In this document: positions 37,774 through 46,087 of the stretch, in pieces
Position numbering within the stretch: the first letter of the stretch is position 1
Layout: every line of letters starts with the position of its first letter
Assembly (NCBI GenBank): GCA_030374805.1
Contig: JARGSG010000088.1
Location: forward strand, 124,001-188,000
Length of the DNA: 64,000 bases
From: Gracilaria gracilis
Taxonomy: Eukaryota > Rhodophyta > Florideophyceae > Gracilariales > Gracilariaceae
Direction of reading: 5' to 3'
Position numbers and translations under genes: made by a program
The notes under the pieces: generated by a model
Told to the model about the DNA's origin: nothing
The model's input: only the letters and a program-made list of their open reading frames with translations
Databases searched by the model: none

Positions 37774-39387
37774 TTACGGGCCGTCCGCGACGTGCACAAG
37801 CTTCGCCGCACTCTTGGTTCCCCACTGGGACCCAGACTCGCCGCTGATAATAATCGGTAGAGTCCATTTCAAAACATCAACGTTTTCTTGCGGAAGATGC
37901 GTCCAATTGTGAGGGTCCTCTCCAGGCCAGGGCCCACCTTCCCAGCCCATTTCCACCTCGTCTGTAACCCCGTTTTCAGTTATGTGCACACGATTTAGGA
38001 GCGGTTGGATATCGTCGTCACCAGCTATATGGTGCGACGCAGCTCCGTTTGCACGATGTTTTCCTTTAGATTGTGGGATAAGAAAAACGAAATGAAGCAA
38101 CCATCTGACGGAGACAACATTGGTCGTGAATGATGGTGGGGCATCATGGGGAATCGAGAAAGTTATAGATGTGTTCTTACAAGACATAACGAACTCACCA
38201 TGCTCTCCATAAATCTTTCGGAATACGACACCTTGGTCGGTACTTGACTGTGTATTTTGTCCCACGGCGTACTCCGGATTAACAACTTCGTGTGCTTCTA
38301 AACGAGCTCCAAGACGATAGCATGGCCGCTCTCCTTGAAAATGGAATATTGCAGACAATGTGTCACCCAGATGGTGAACCTTTTTCGAAAGATAAAGACG
38401 AGCAATGGAATGGTTGCCTTGGGTAATAGCATACACCGGTATTACGTTTCGTCTACGCGCACGCTTCTTTTCGATGTCCATGCCCGGTCGAGGTGTAGGT
38501 AACACCGGTAGCTCCCTCAAGTTAGATAATGTTTGATGATCATTTGTAAGCGGATTGTTCTTGTTAACATCTTCGTTATAAGGCGTCAATCTGCCATTCA
38601 AAGAAAGAGCCAAAGCAATTTCAATGTCGTCCGGAGGCGCGCTCTTCAACAATCTTGCAGACATGCTTAGTGCGGTAGTTTCTTTCTCTTCCAAAAAGGA
38701 ATTGGATAAGGGACCTACTCCCTGTGGAGTGGGGACGGGAACTACCATTCTAGCACGGCTCTCGTCCTTTGCAGTTCCGCCCGGCGTAACGATCCTGAAC
38801 GGAACGCGAACTAACTTGGGAGCCGTCGCATCCGGAAACTTGACGACAATATGAAGTGCGTATGCGTACCTGACTGCAATACCTCGGAAAGTCGGAGGAA
38901 CAGCTTCGGGTAGCACGCATTCGACTTCAAAACACACACGCGAACCAGGAGTCAGTTGCTCCCTTTCGCAAACGACAAGCGGAGCAGAACGAAATATTAC
39001 TCCAGAGTGACCAGGTCGTCCGCCGCCGCCGATCAAATTGGCATCCGACAGAGCGGCAGACCAGGGGTATGGTTGGCTATCAGCTTGTGATGGGACATGT
39101 AAGACTCGCGGTGAATGCGAGGACGCAATCGGTTTAGATAGATGATTGTCCAACGTGTGCCGCGCAGAGTTGGTATGAGCATGAGATACGAGCCAGGAAC
39201 GGTCGGTGGACCAGCGACCGCTTACTTCACATACAATATAGTCCACGCGGTTGGAGCGGGAAGGCTCAGTTCGAGGCCGTCTTAAAGCGTCTGCATGGAG
39301 TGTTATCGTGGCTTGCAAGGACGATCCTGGAACGAAAGAAGGGGATAGTGCATGAGCCGATACAGTTATGGTTGACGGAACGGTCAT
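37774..39387 (-). CDS. RGP1: Rgp1-family protein (Ric1-Rgp1 Rab6/Ypt6 exchange factor subunit)
   Basis: 537 aa. Rgp1 pairs with Ric1 to activate Rab6/Ypt6 on the Golgi in retrograde endosome-to-Golgi traffic. Arrestin-like beta-rich segments typical of the family are present: GRPGHSGVIFRSAPLVVCERE, then VECVLPEAVPPTFRGIAVRY, AYALHIVVKF, KLVRVPFRIVTPGG and LYLSKKVHHLGDTLSAIFHFQG, followed by RLGARLEAHEVVNPEYA near 385. The opening STITVSAHALSPSFVPGSSL matches the usual first strands. A basic linker KKRARRRNVIPV sits mid-protein. The C-terminus contains VDVLKWTLPIII, the closing strand. No Ric1 is in this window. The start ATG is clear; no intron. Confidence 0.85.
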   Translation of the reverse strand: MTVPSTITVSAHALSPSFVPGSSLQATITLHADALRRPRTEPSRSNRVDYIVCEVSGRWSTDRSWLVSHAHTNSARHTLDNHLSKPIASSHSPRVLHVPSQADSQPYPWSAALSDANLIGGGGRPGHSGVIFRSAPLVVCEREQLTPGSRVCFEVECVLPEAVPPTFRGIAVRYAYALHIVVKFPDATAPKLVRVPFRIVTPGGTAKDESRARMVVPVPTPQGVGPLSNSFLEEKETTALSMSARLLKSAPPDDIEIALALSLNGRLTPYNEDVNKNNPLTNDHQTLSNLRELPVLPTPRPGMDIEKKRARRRNVIPVYAITQGNHSIARLYLSKKVHHLGDTLSAIFHFQGERPCYRLGARLEAHEVVNPEYAVGQNTQSSTDQGVVFRKIYGEHGEFVMSCKNTSITFSIPHDAPPSFTTNVVSVRWLLHFVFLIPQSKGKHRANGAASHHIAGDDDIQPLLNRVHITENGVTDEVEMGWEGGPWPGEDPHNWTHLPQENVDVLKWTLPIIISGESGSQWGTKSAAKLVHVADGP

Positions 39388-42124
39388 ATCGAAGTGCGAG
39401 AGCAGTTGTAGGCGCCAGAGTGGGCAGGAGGGCAGCAGTTAAGGCGGCAGCAGCGGCTTGGGAGCTACGGCTATATGTTATATAGAGAGGAAGCTCGAAT
39501 TCAGCCGGGGTTGTGCAGCCGCTACAGGGCACCAGGCGGGTTGCCGACTGGAGTGGATGGGGTGCGCCGCGCAAAAAAGCGCCCACGACAAAAAACTGAT
39601 TGGCCGTATCTACGTACCCAGGAGAAAAGCCATTCCGTCATCGTCTGTAAACGAGAGCGCTCTTGTGATCACTCTCCTACCACCGTATCATCCGTCTGAT
39701 CCCCATTCTCTACATTCTTCCGGAGTTGGAGGCTGCTGGTTTGAATGCCAAATTGCACACCACACTTGAATCAAAGACACGAATTTGGGTGCACTCCAGC
39801 ATGAAGGCCAGCGATGTGTTGAGAAACACCAAACTGTCAGTCAAGTTGATCCGCAGCACCATCGGGCGACCACCAAAGCAAAGAACCATCGTTCGCGTAC
39901 GTCACACTGTCCCGCACGTCACTTCGTCGCTCTCCTAAAGCTAACCATCCTTGTACTTGTTGCTACCGTCTATAACAGCATCTTGGATTTAGAAAACTGA
40001 ATCAAACTACCATTCATGACGACGGTCCGCGCGTATGGGGTATGCTTAAGAAAGTCATCCATCTCGTGAAGATTGAGAGAATACACGCTCAAGACGTCCA
40101 GAACAAGGGACTCTAACGAAACTTAGTGGAACAACCCAAATTGACCTATCTCGGCGAATCTCTGGTTCATGAGCAGCCCATTATGACCTGTTTTAGTGCT
40201 TCTGTGCTTATGTCTTTGAAGAGAGAGAGAGTGGGGAATGTCTCAAAAGACCGAGTACTTGCTTCAACTTTAGACTCAGTGACAGCGTGGCCAGGGGAGT
40301 GATTCTTAATACACACCATACAAAGCATGTCGCAAGGTATAAACGCTACCCTTTTCGCGCATTTTAAAGTGTATATCCATCTCATCTTGTCCTGTTGCAT
40401 GCTGATCTTCCCGGTTATGACAACAATTCGGTCTCCTCTTTCTCGACTTATGAACGAGGTGCCAAGCCGAACATCATTCATTCGCACGTATGCAGTCGTT
40501 ACCTCGTAGTTCACACAACTGTCGGCCCCTTTTTTGCAACTCCGTTAGAGCTCATGTTCGCATCGTTTCGGACAGGATGGCGGATGGATACGTCATGATA
40601 CACTTCATCAGACACCCGAAGGATATCTTTTCACCCTTCAAATAAAAACGCTAGCCCAGCACTCACGCAGCAAGCATCCTGGATATCTTCAAAGGTATTG
40701 GTCGCTCTGTCGAGTGAGGACTCGTGTGCATTGAAGAACCAGTTATTTACTTGCCTTTGCAATAAACGTTAGTGCTAAATTACGAGGTTTCGGTACCGGT
40801 CCGTTCGTGACTACGCCACAGAGGGAACGAGAACTGCAGCTCGGCGATAGACGATGACTACGACAATCTCATCAACCGATGTTGTGGCGTAAGCTCTCAC
40901 AAGCTTCCGGTATCAGCCAATCATCCATTGGTATCGATCAACTCTTAAGAACATTTCGGACAACTAATCAATAATCAACACACCCGTAAAGGGCCTAAGC
41001 TTTTTTGTGGTCATCCTGAATCAATCCACTATCCAACAATACTCCTATTCTCAGCGACAGCGTTCCTTCATGTCTAATCCTTCTTTCTTCTTCTTTATTA
41101 TGGTCAGCCTCCCCTGCTTTTGAGGCGGCAGTAGTTCTATCTAGAGATAGTTCTCTCTCTTAAAGAAGGCCAAAAACCGTGACGGCCATTCCTAAATCAT
41201 ATCTAACGACTTGTCTTTTCGTTCTCTAGCTGTCAGTAGAACAGCGCGTCGAGCCGCGTTGGTAAGAGCGCACCGAAAAAGAACGTGTTCCACGTCTTTC
41301 TTGGCTGCCGTTCGACATTCACAACGCGTAACTTTTCCGTTAAGGTATGAGCTCACCGGGTGCAGCGTTGGATCGTGTGTAGTAGCGAACTGCGCCAATG
41401 TGACTTCCGACCGCTGTATGTTCCTCTGTTCAGCGTTATCCTCCACTGCGAAGAGCAACTTACTTCTTCCCTTCTGCTTTAACTGCGCTTTCACGTCCTT
41501 CTTTAGTCAGTACTACGGCCAGCATTGGCGTCGAGGAAAAGAGGGAAAGGATGTGTGAGTATGTGTGTGTATATGTACAGATCTTTATGACGGGGAACAC
41601 CTTCCCAGATAAAACGGCCGTGCACATTAAAAGTACCGCGCGAAGAAAACTCGAAGAAAACTGAGGAATCGGGTAAGGGAAAAAAAGGACGCTCGCACAC
41701 TCGACTCAACAGCAAAGACAAACTCATTATGATGTTAACAAGGCATCCATATACATGACAAACCCAACAGCAACTCCCAACAAGTTGTACCGCCAATCTC
41801 TTAGTAAATGGAAAGAAAAGAAGAAATCTAACTACATGTACACGCCCAGGTTATCGTCTTCCGCATCGTCCCATCTTCGCAGGGACAAAAAAAAGAGTAG
41901 AACAAAACGGAAGAAACAGAAAAAGCGAGGCCGCACAAACTGAACGAGGTATGGTGGACAACGGAAGGTAACGCATGGCCCGATTTGCTTGCCATAAACA
42001 AATGTTAACGCCATCAAGAAAACAGCCCATTCACCACTTTCATCGCCAAGGCTGTCCATCGCATAACAGCAAATCCCCCATGCAGAGCAAGATAGAAAAG
42101 TTGAGGGGGACAACGCGAAACGGA
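39388..42124. other. Longest gene-free stretch; contains LINE copy 2
   Basis: About 2.7 kb. Only the retroelement relic at 41081-41512 is recognisable. Purine-rich AAGAAAAGAAG sequence at about 41810-41930 probably lies in or near the 3' UTR of the minus-strand E3 gene. No RNA gene is seen. Confidence 0.6.
41081..41512 (-). mobile_element. Non-LTR retrotransposon 3' end (copy 2), C-terminal RT-ORF region
   Basis: On the minus strand, about 100 codons read SEVTLAQFATTHDPTLHPV, then SSYLNGKVTRCECRT and EHVLFRCALTNAARR: the same block order as copy 1 (11464-11930). The frame stops with TAG at 41192-41194, where copy 3 has AAG (Lys). Past that stop the codons read EWPSRFLAFFKRENYL and a second TAG, matching the end of copy 3. 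The shared 3' UTR word CTGCCGCCTC and the AATAAAGAAGAAGAA tail close the element. An upstream TGA limits the frame near 41512. It is dead, truncated and diverged. Confidence 0.82.
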
Positions 42125-43870
42125 TCAAGGTGGCGGAACGGGCGTGCGACACAAAGCACATTCAAGTCTTATCTCCAGCCACTTCTCCAAACAGTCGCTA
42201 TGAAAGAAATGATCACAAGGAGTGACCATTCGTTCCCTCGAATTGACAGGAACCGGTTCCATACAAATACAACACTCCCGCAAAGGTTCTGCTGGTGCAC
42301 CAGCCACGAGCGGGCGGCACTCGCCAGCGGCGGCCTCAAGATCTTCCGTCTCATCATCCAGAACGATGGGGCGGTAGTAGTCATACTTTTCCGGCAGCAA
42401 TTCTTTCGGAATAAACCAGCGCGGACCAAACTTGTACTGAGAAAGTAAGATGATGGCTTGAGTGAAAAGCCAGACGACCAACGCAATCGCGGAGCCCGGT
42501 CGCGGTTGTATGTGCAAAAAGTTATGAGGACATCCCCAGAAATACAGAGGGATCGCAAGACGAGTGACAGTGGAGCCAATAATGTAGGAGGGAAGAAGCG
42601 GACGACGGTGATCCTCAACAGCGTTGAGAATAATCTGTGGAACCCAGAACGAATACAGCGCAAACAAGAAGAAGCGCAGATGGTTTTGAAGCTGATACAA
42701 AAGAATAATACCGACGAGCAACGAACCATAGAAGCGAGAATACAGCATGGACAGCTCGCGACGCATAGCTTCCCACCCCTCGGAAAAGCCAGACGGGCGA
42801 CGAGCCTTCCAAATCAACAGCATCCAGCGCATGAGAAAGATAGAGAAACAAATAAACTTGAAGAAAGCGGCGGTAGCAAACGCATTAAACAACGGCTGTA
42901 CGGCAATACCCATAGTCAAATGCCCCAGACACAAGTAAGAATCGGCCACAGCCTGCAAACCCACCGTCATGAGCGAGACCCGTCTAGCACCTGCTTGCGT
43001 GCTCGTCATCTCCATCTGTCGAATCAAAACAATGACCTGAATGAAAGCGACGACGGTGACAAGCAAGGTGTAGTTAATAGCCTTCCCAAACAAAGTCTCC
43101 GTATCCAAGGTAGACAACACCAACGAAATCTTGGTGTCACACTGCTCCGACACAAACACGCCCTTCATCTCTACATACTCGTCGTTCGGATCCAGCTGGC
43201 GTCCCGACAGCACGCCCGGCCCATCCGGGTCGAACGGATGCGAGTCGTCGCTCGGTGTATTGTCCGTAAACTGCCCCTCCGTGACGGAGAAGGTGGCTTG
43301 AAACGGACACTGCGCCGCCACTGACGCGCGCGGCAAAGCGCGCTGCGCGCGATACTGCTTGCGCTGCTTCTGAAACGAGGGCGAGAGCGCGGCCACAAAG
43401 CGTGCCTCCGACACGTTGAGCGGCAACACATGAGGGGTACTGATATACACGCGATACAACCTGTGCAGCACGGCAGGCACCTCGTCAAACAGCACGTCGC
43501 CCACCAGAACAACGGTGCCAGAAGGCTGGTCATACAGCCCCAGCATGTTGAGCGAGAGGTCGCGCTGCGTGCGATAAGCGCCATCCCTGACGAGCAGCTC
43601 GGCGCGCACGAGGTTGGTGGCCTGCGAGAAGGCGGTGCGATGGTTCTCCGCCGTGAGCAGCGCGAAGCCGGCGCGGTTGTGGAACGACGCGTTGGGGAAC
43701 AGCTGCGTGGATTCCCACGAGCCGTCGTACAGGCGGCGCAGGTTGCGCGGGAAGGAGTGCGGGGCGGCGGCGCTGGAGGCGGCGGCGGCGGCGTGGAGCG
43801 CGGCGGCGGCGAGCAGCAGCGGCAGCCATAGTTGGCGGATGCACGGCGTGGTGGCGCGCTGTGAGCGCAT
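42125..43870 (-). CDS. Tul1/Dsc1-like Golgi transmembrane RING-H2 E3 ubiquitin ligase
   Basis: 581 aa from the ATG at 43870, which gives a signal peptide (LWLPLLLAAAALHAAAAASS); an in-frame ATG 78 codons upstream (44102-44104) would add a Pro/Arg-rich leader and seems less likely. A luminal domain of about 240 residues (LFPNASFHNRAGFALLTAENH, SFPRNLRRLYDGSWES, GTVVLVGDVLFDEVP) is followed by at least six membrane spans and a C-terminal RING-H2. The ligands are CCIC, then PCDHFFHSDC and CALC, spaced as C-x2-C...C-x-H-x2-H-x2-C...C-x2-C. This layout is that of Tul1, the E3 of the Golgi/endosomal Dsc complex that removes orphan or misfolded membrane proteins. It is the first of three same-strand genes. 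No intron. Confidence 0.88.
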   Translation of the reverse strand: MRSQRATTPCIRQLWLPLLLAAAALHAAAAASSAAAPHSFPRNLRRLYDGSWESTQLFPNASFHNRAGFALLTAENHRTAFSQATNLVRAELLVRDGAYRTQRDLSLNMLGLYDQPSGTVVLVGDVLFDEVPAVLHRLYRVYISTPHVLPLNVSEARFVAALSPSFQKQRKQYRAQRALPRASVAAQCPFQATFSVTEGQFTDNTPSDDSHPFDPDGPGVLSGRQLDPNDEYVEMKGVFVSEQCDTKISLVLSTLDTETLFGKAINYTLLVTVVAFIQVIVLIRQMEMTSTQAGARRVSLMTVGLQAVADSYLCLGHLTMGIAVQPLFNAFATAAFFKFICFSIFLMRWMLLIWKARRPSGFSEGWEAMRRELSMLYSRFYGSLLVGIILLYQLQNHLRFFLFALYSFWVPQIILNAVEDHRRPLLPSYIIGSTVTRLAIPLYFWGCPHNFLHIQPRPGSAIALVVWLFTQAIILLSQYKFGPRWFIPKELLPEKYDYYRPIVLDDETEDLEAAAGECRPLVAGAPAEPLRECCICMEPVPVNSRERMVTPCDHFFHSDCLEKWLEIRLECALCRTPVPPP

Positions 43871-44257
43871 GATGGGCGCGCACGCCGGGCGCCGCCAGAA
43901 CAGCCGCACGGAACGGAGCGAGGGGGGAAGGGGAAGGGGAAGGAGAAGGGGAAGGGGAGGAGGGAACGGAAGAATGGAAGGCGGTGTGGATTGAGCGCAG
44001 AACGAGCAACTGGCGTGTGAGTGCGGGGGGGAGCGAGTTGGGGGAGCGGGTAGCAACGCTCTACGAGAGAAGCGGAAAAAAAAAGGGCGGCGCTGGCACG
44101 ACATTCGAAAGCTGTTCAGTTTTATTACATTCTAGATATACCAGGGCAACGACTACTGTAGAATCACACACATGCTGGATTCGCTCAGAAGCGCTACACT
44201 GCAGCGCTGTCTTAAGTCTGCAGGGCTACAATAGCTACATGTAGGGGATAGCGGTCG
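43871..44257. other. Intergenic: E3 promoter and 3' flank of mannosylglycerate synthase
   Basis: About 390 bp. Very purine-biased on the plus strand (about 43915-43980, GGGGAAGGGGAAGG). No gene is called; the upstream in-frame extension of the E3 crosses this region but lacks conserved residues. Confidence 0.5.
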
Positions 44258-45604
44258 CTATCCCCTGTCGCTACGCGCGTGGCTGGTGACCGGGCTGAGC
44301 GGCTGCAGCGGTTCAATGCCGAAGCTGGAGGACGGCGATCCCGGCACGGTGGGCGAGCCCAAGTCTGGCGCGGACGGCTTGCGCGACAGCTGCTGCTGCA
44401 TGGGCGCGCCCTCGAACAGCTCCATGGTGCGGCGCATGTGCAGTCGCGTAACCATGTCGCCGTTGGCCTGCAGCGCGCGATGGTAGCCGCGCACCACATG
44501 ACGCAGCGTGTAGTTGAGCACGCGCGCCACCCACAGCTTGAACAGCACCTCTCGCCAGTCGGCGTCGTGCAGTTGGAAATGGTCCAGCAGCACCTTATAC
44601 GCCGCAATCCACGCGTCCTCGTCCAGGAACATCACCTGCGGCCACTGCTCGCACGCCACCAGCCCGTCCTTGATGTTGCTCGGGAACACGTTCAGCAGCT
44701 GCTTCTGTCGCTCGTTCCAGTTTTCCCTCAACAGCGCCACGCTCTTCTCAATATCGTACCCAATCTTCTCCGTGATGGCGGGCGGCACGGTGCACGGCGG
44801 TTCCATACGATGCACGGAGGGCGCGCTACTGACCACCTCATGCCTCAAGTTCTGCACGGCGGCGAAGCACTCGCACAGCATGCTCTTGAGGTCATGCAGC
44901 CCGCCATACAGCGCGTGCATCTTGCCCTGCGGCACGTAAGCCTCCAGCAGCGAGAAGCCCTTCTGCGCGCAGAAGAAGGTGTACATGGTATCGATACCCC
45001 AGTCCGACTGCTGCAGCACGCGCGCCTCACACATGAGCGCCTCCACGACGCGTCTGGTGAAGCACAGCTCTCCGCCGAGCGGCTGCTGCACCCACGGCAG
45101 CGTACTACGCGGCCACAGCAGCGCGAAGCCGACCTTGGTGACCTGCCACGTGACCTGCGCGTCCGTGCTCGACCTCGGGAAGTAGTGTCGCACCACATCG
45201 TAGCCCAGCGCGGCGCCGTCCTCCGCCTTGGTGATCCAATTGTCGTCGAACGACTCGATGTCGGCGTCGTAAAAGTGCAGCCTCTTGAGCGGTTCGCTGA
45301 GGCGATTCTCGGCGCGTTCATGCGCGCCGAGAAAGTACTGCATGGCAGAGTTCATGCCGTCGCCCTTGCCGGCGCGCAGCTGGGCGCCCAGACGCGTCTG
45401 CAGGATGAGACGTACCGGCTTGGAGTAGGGCGTGGAGCAGTTGTTCCTGGCTTGAAGCGCGGCGTGAATGTGGTCGAAGCAGTCGTTCTTCTGCGCGGCC
45501 ACTAGCAGTACCAGGTCGACGCAGTTGTGAGCGACGGCTACGTCGACGTTTCTCAACACGGTGGGCACATGCTCTTTCTTGAACGGAAAACAGACCAGAG
45601 ACAT
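44258..45604 (-). CDS. mgs: Mannosylglycerate synthase (GT78), digeneaside biosynthesis
   Basis: 448 aa. It transfers mannose from GDP-mannose to glycerate with retention, making 2-O-alpha-mannosylglycerate (digeneaside), a red-algal osmolyte. It aligns end to end with the thermophile Rhodothermus marinus enzyme (397 aa): MSLVCFPFKKEH at the N-terminus, KGDGMNSAMQYFL (residues 80-92), HFYDADIESF with the DxD metal/donor motif (Asp113-Asp115), WITKAEDGAALGY, VRHYFPRSSTDA, WVQQPLGGEL (171-180), SDWGIDTMYTF, KMHALYGGLHDL with the metal-site His230, and WREVLFKLWVARVLNYT. The single-enzyme route needs no phosphatase. A Ser/Pro-rich tail of about 45 residues is extra and may be regulatory. Cytosolic; no signal peptide. 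The upstream AT-rich TATATAGATATATG (about 45628-45641) could be a TATA region. Confidence 0.95.
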   Translation of the reverse strand: MSLVCFPFKKEHVPTVLRNVDVAVAHNCVDLVLLVAAQKNDCFDHIHAALQARNNCSTPYSKPVRLILQTRLGAQLRAGKGDGMNSAMQYFLGAHERAENRLSEPLKRLHFYDADIESFDDNWITKAEDGAALGYDVVRHYFPRSSTDAQVTWQVTKVGFALLWPRSTLPWVQQPLGGELCFTRRVVEALMCEARVLQQSDWGIDTMYTFFCAQKGFSLLEAYVPQGKMHALYGGLHDLKSMLCECFAAVQNLRHEVVSSAPSVHRMEPPCTVPPAITEKIGYDIEKSVALLRENWNERQKQLLNVFPSNIKDGLVACEQWPQVMFLDEDAWIAAYKVLLDHFQLHDADWREVLFKLWVARVLNYTLRHVVRGYHRALQANGDMVTRLHMRRTMELFEGAPMQQQLSRKPSAPDLGSPTVPGSPSSSFGIEPLQPLSPVTSHARSDRG

Positions 45605-46087
45605 GACGGGATGGGGGGTAGGGGAGTATATAGATATATGTATATTTTGTTTACAAGGCTACTGGAGAGAGAGAGAGAGCAAAAACTGGGCGGACGGGTC
45701 GGACGGCGGACGGGTAGAAAAAGGGCGGGTGAGCGAAGGGGAAGGCGAGAAAGCGTGAGAGAGAACACTGAGACGGGGGCCAGGCGCACACTAACGGCGG
45801 CGCGGGCGGCGTGCACCAAAACGCGGCGAAGGCGGCACTTTATACGCACTCGGCACGCGAGCTCAAGGTGCAGAGGTCGAAGTTATGTCACCTCGCAGCG
45901 CGGCGCGCAACTGCAGCGAAAGCGGCGTTAACGAGCGAGCTCAATTCACGCGCAGCGCACATGTGGCGGCGCGCGCGGCGGCGATTGGGCGACTGCAAAT
46001 TTGCAACATCGCGAAATCGCGCGGCGGCGCGCGCTGATTGGGCGCCTGCAAGCGGGCGCCTGCAAGCGGGCGCCGCCGGCGCTCAAG
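45605..46087 (-). promoter_or_regulatory. Probable promoter region of mannosylglycerate synthase
   Basis: About 480 bp between MGS and the next minus-strand gene. It holds an AT-rich TATA-like run close to the ATG, a GA/CT tract (about 45666-45682), and two CCAAT boxes on the minus strand (ATTGG at 45984-45988 and 46037-46041). Two tandem copies of the 14-mer GGGCGCCTGCAAGC follow at 46040-46067, plus a partial third. Function is inferred from motifs only. Confidence 0.4.

Noticed and set aside
43871-44104. N-terminal extension of the RING E3 to the ATG at 44104
   Set aside because: It adds a Pro/Arg/Ser low-complexity leader before an otherwise good signal peptide; the internal ATG at 43870 gives the expected luminal topology.
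44279-45505. Plus-strand 408-codon frame opposite mannosylglycerate synthase
   Set aside because: Antisense shadow of an enzyme with unmistakable GT78 motifs.
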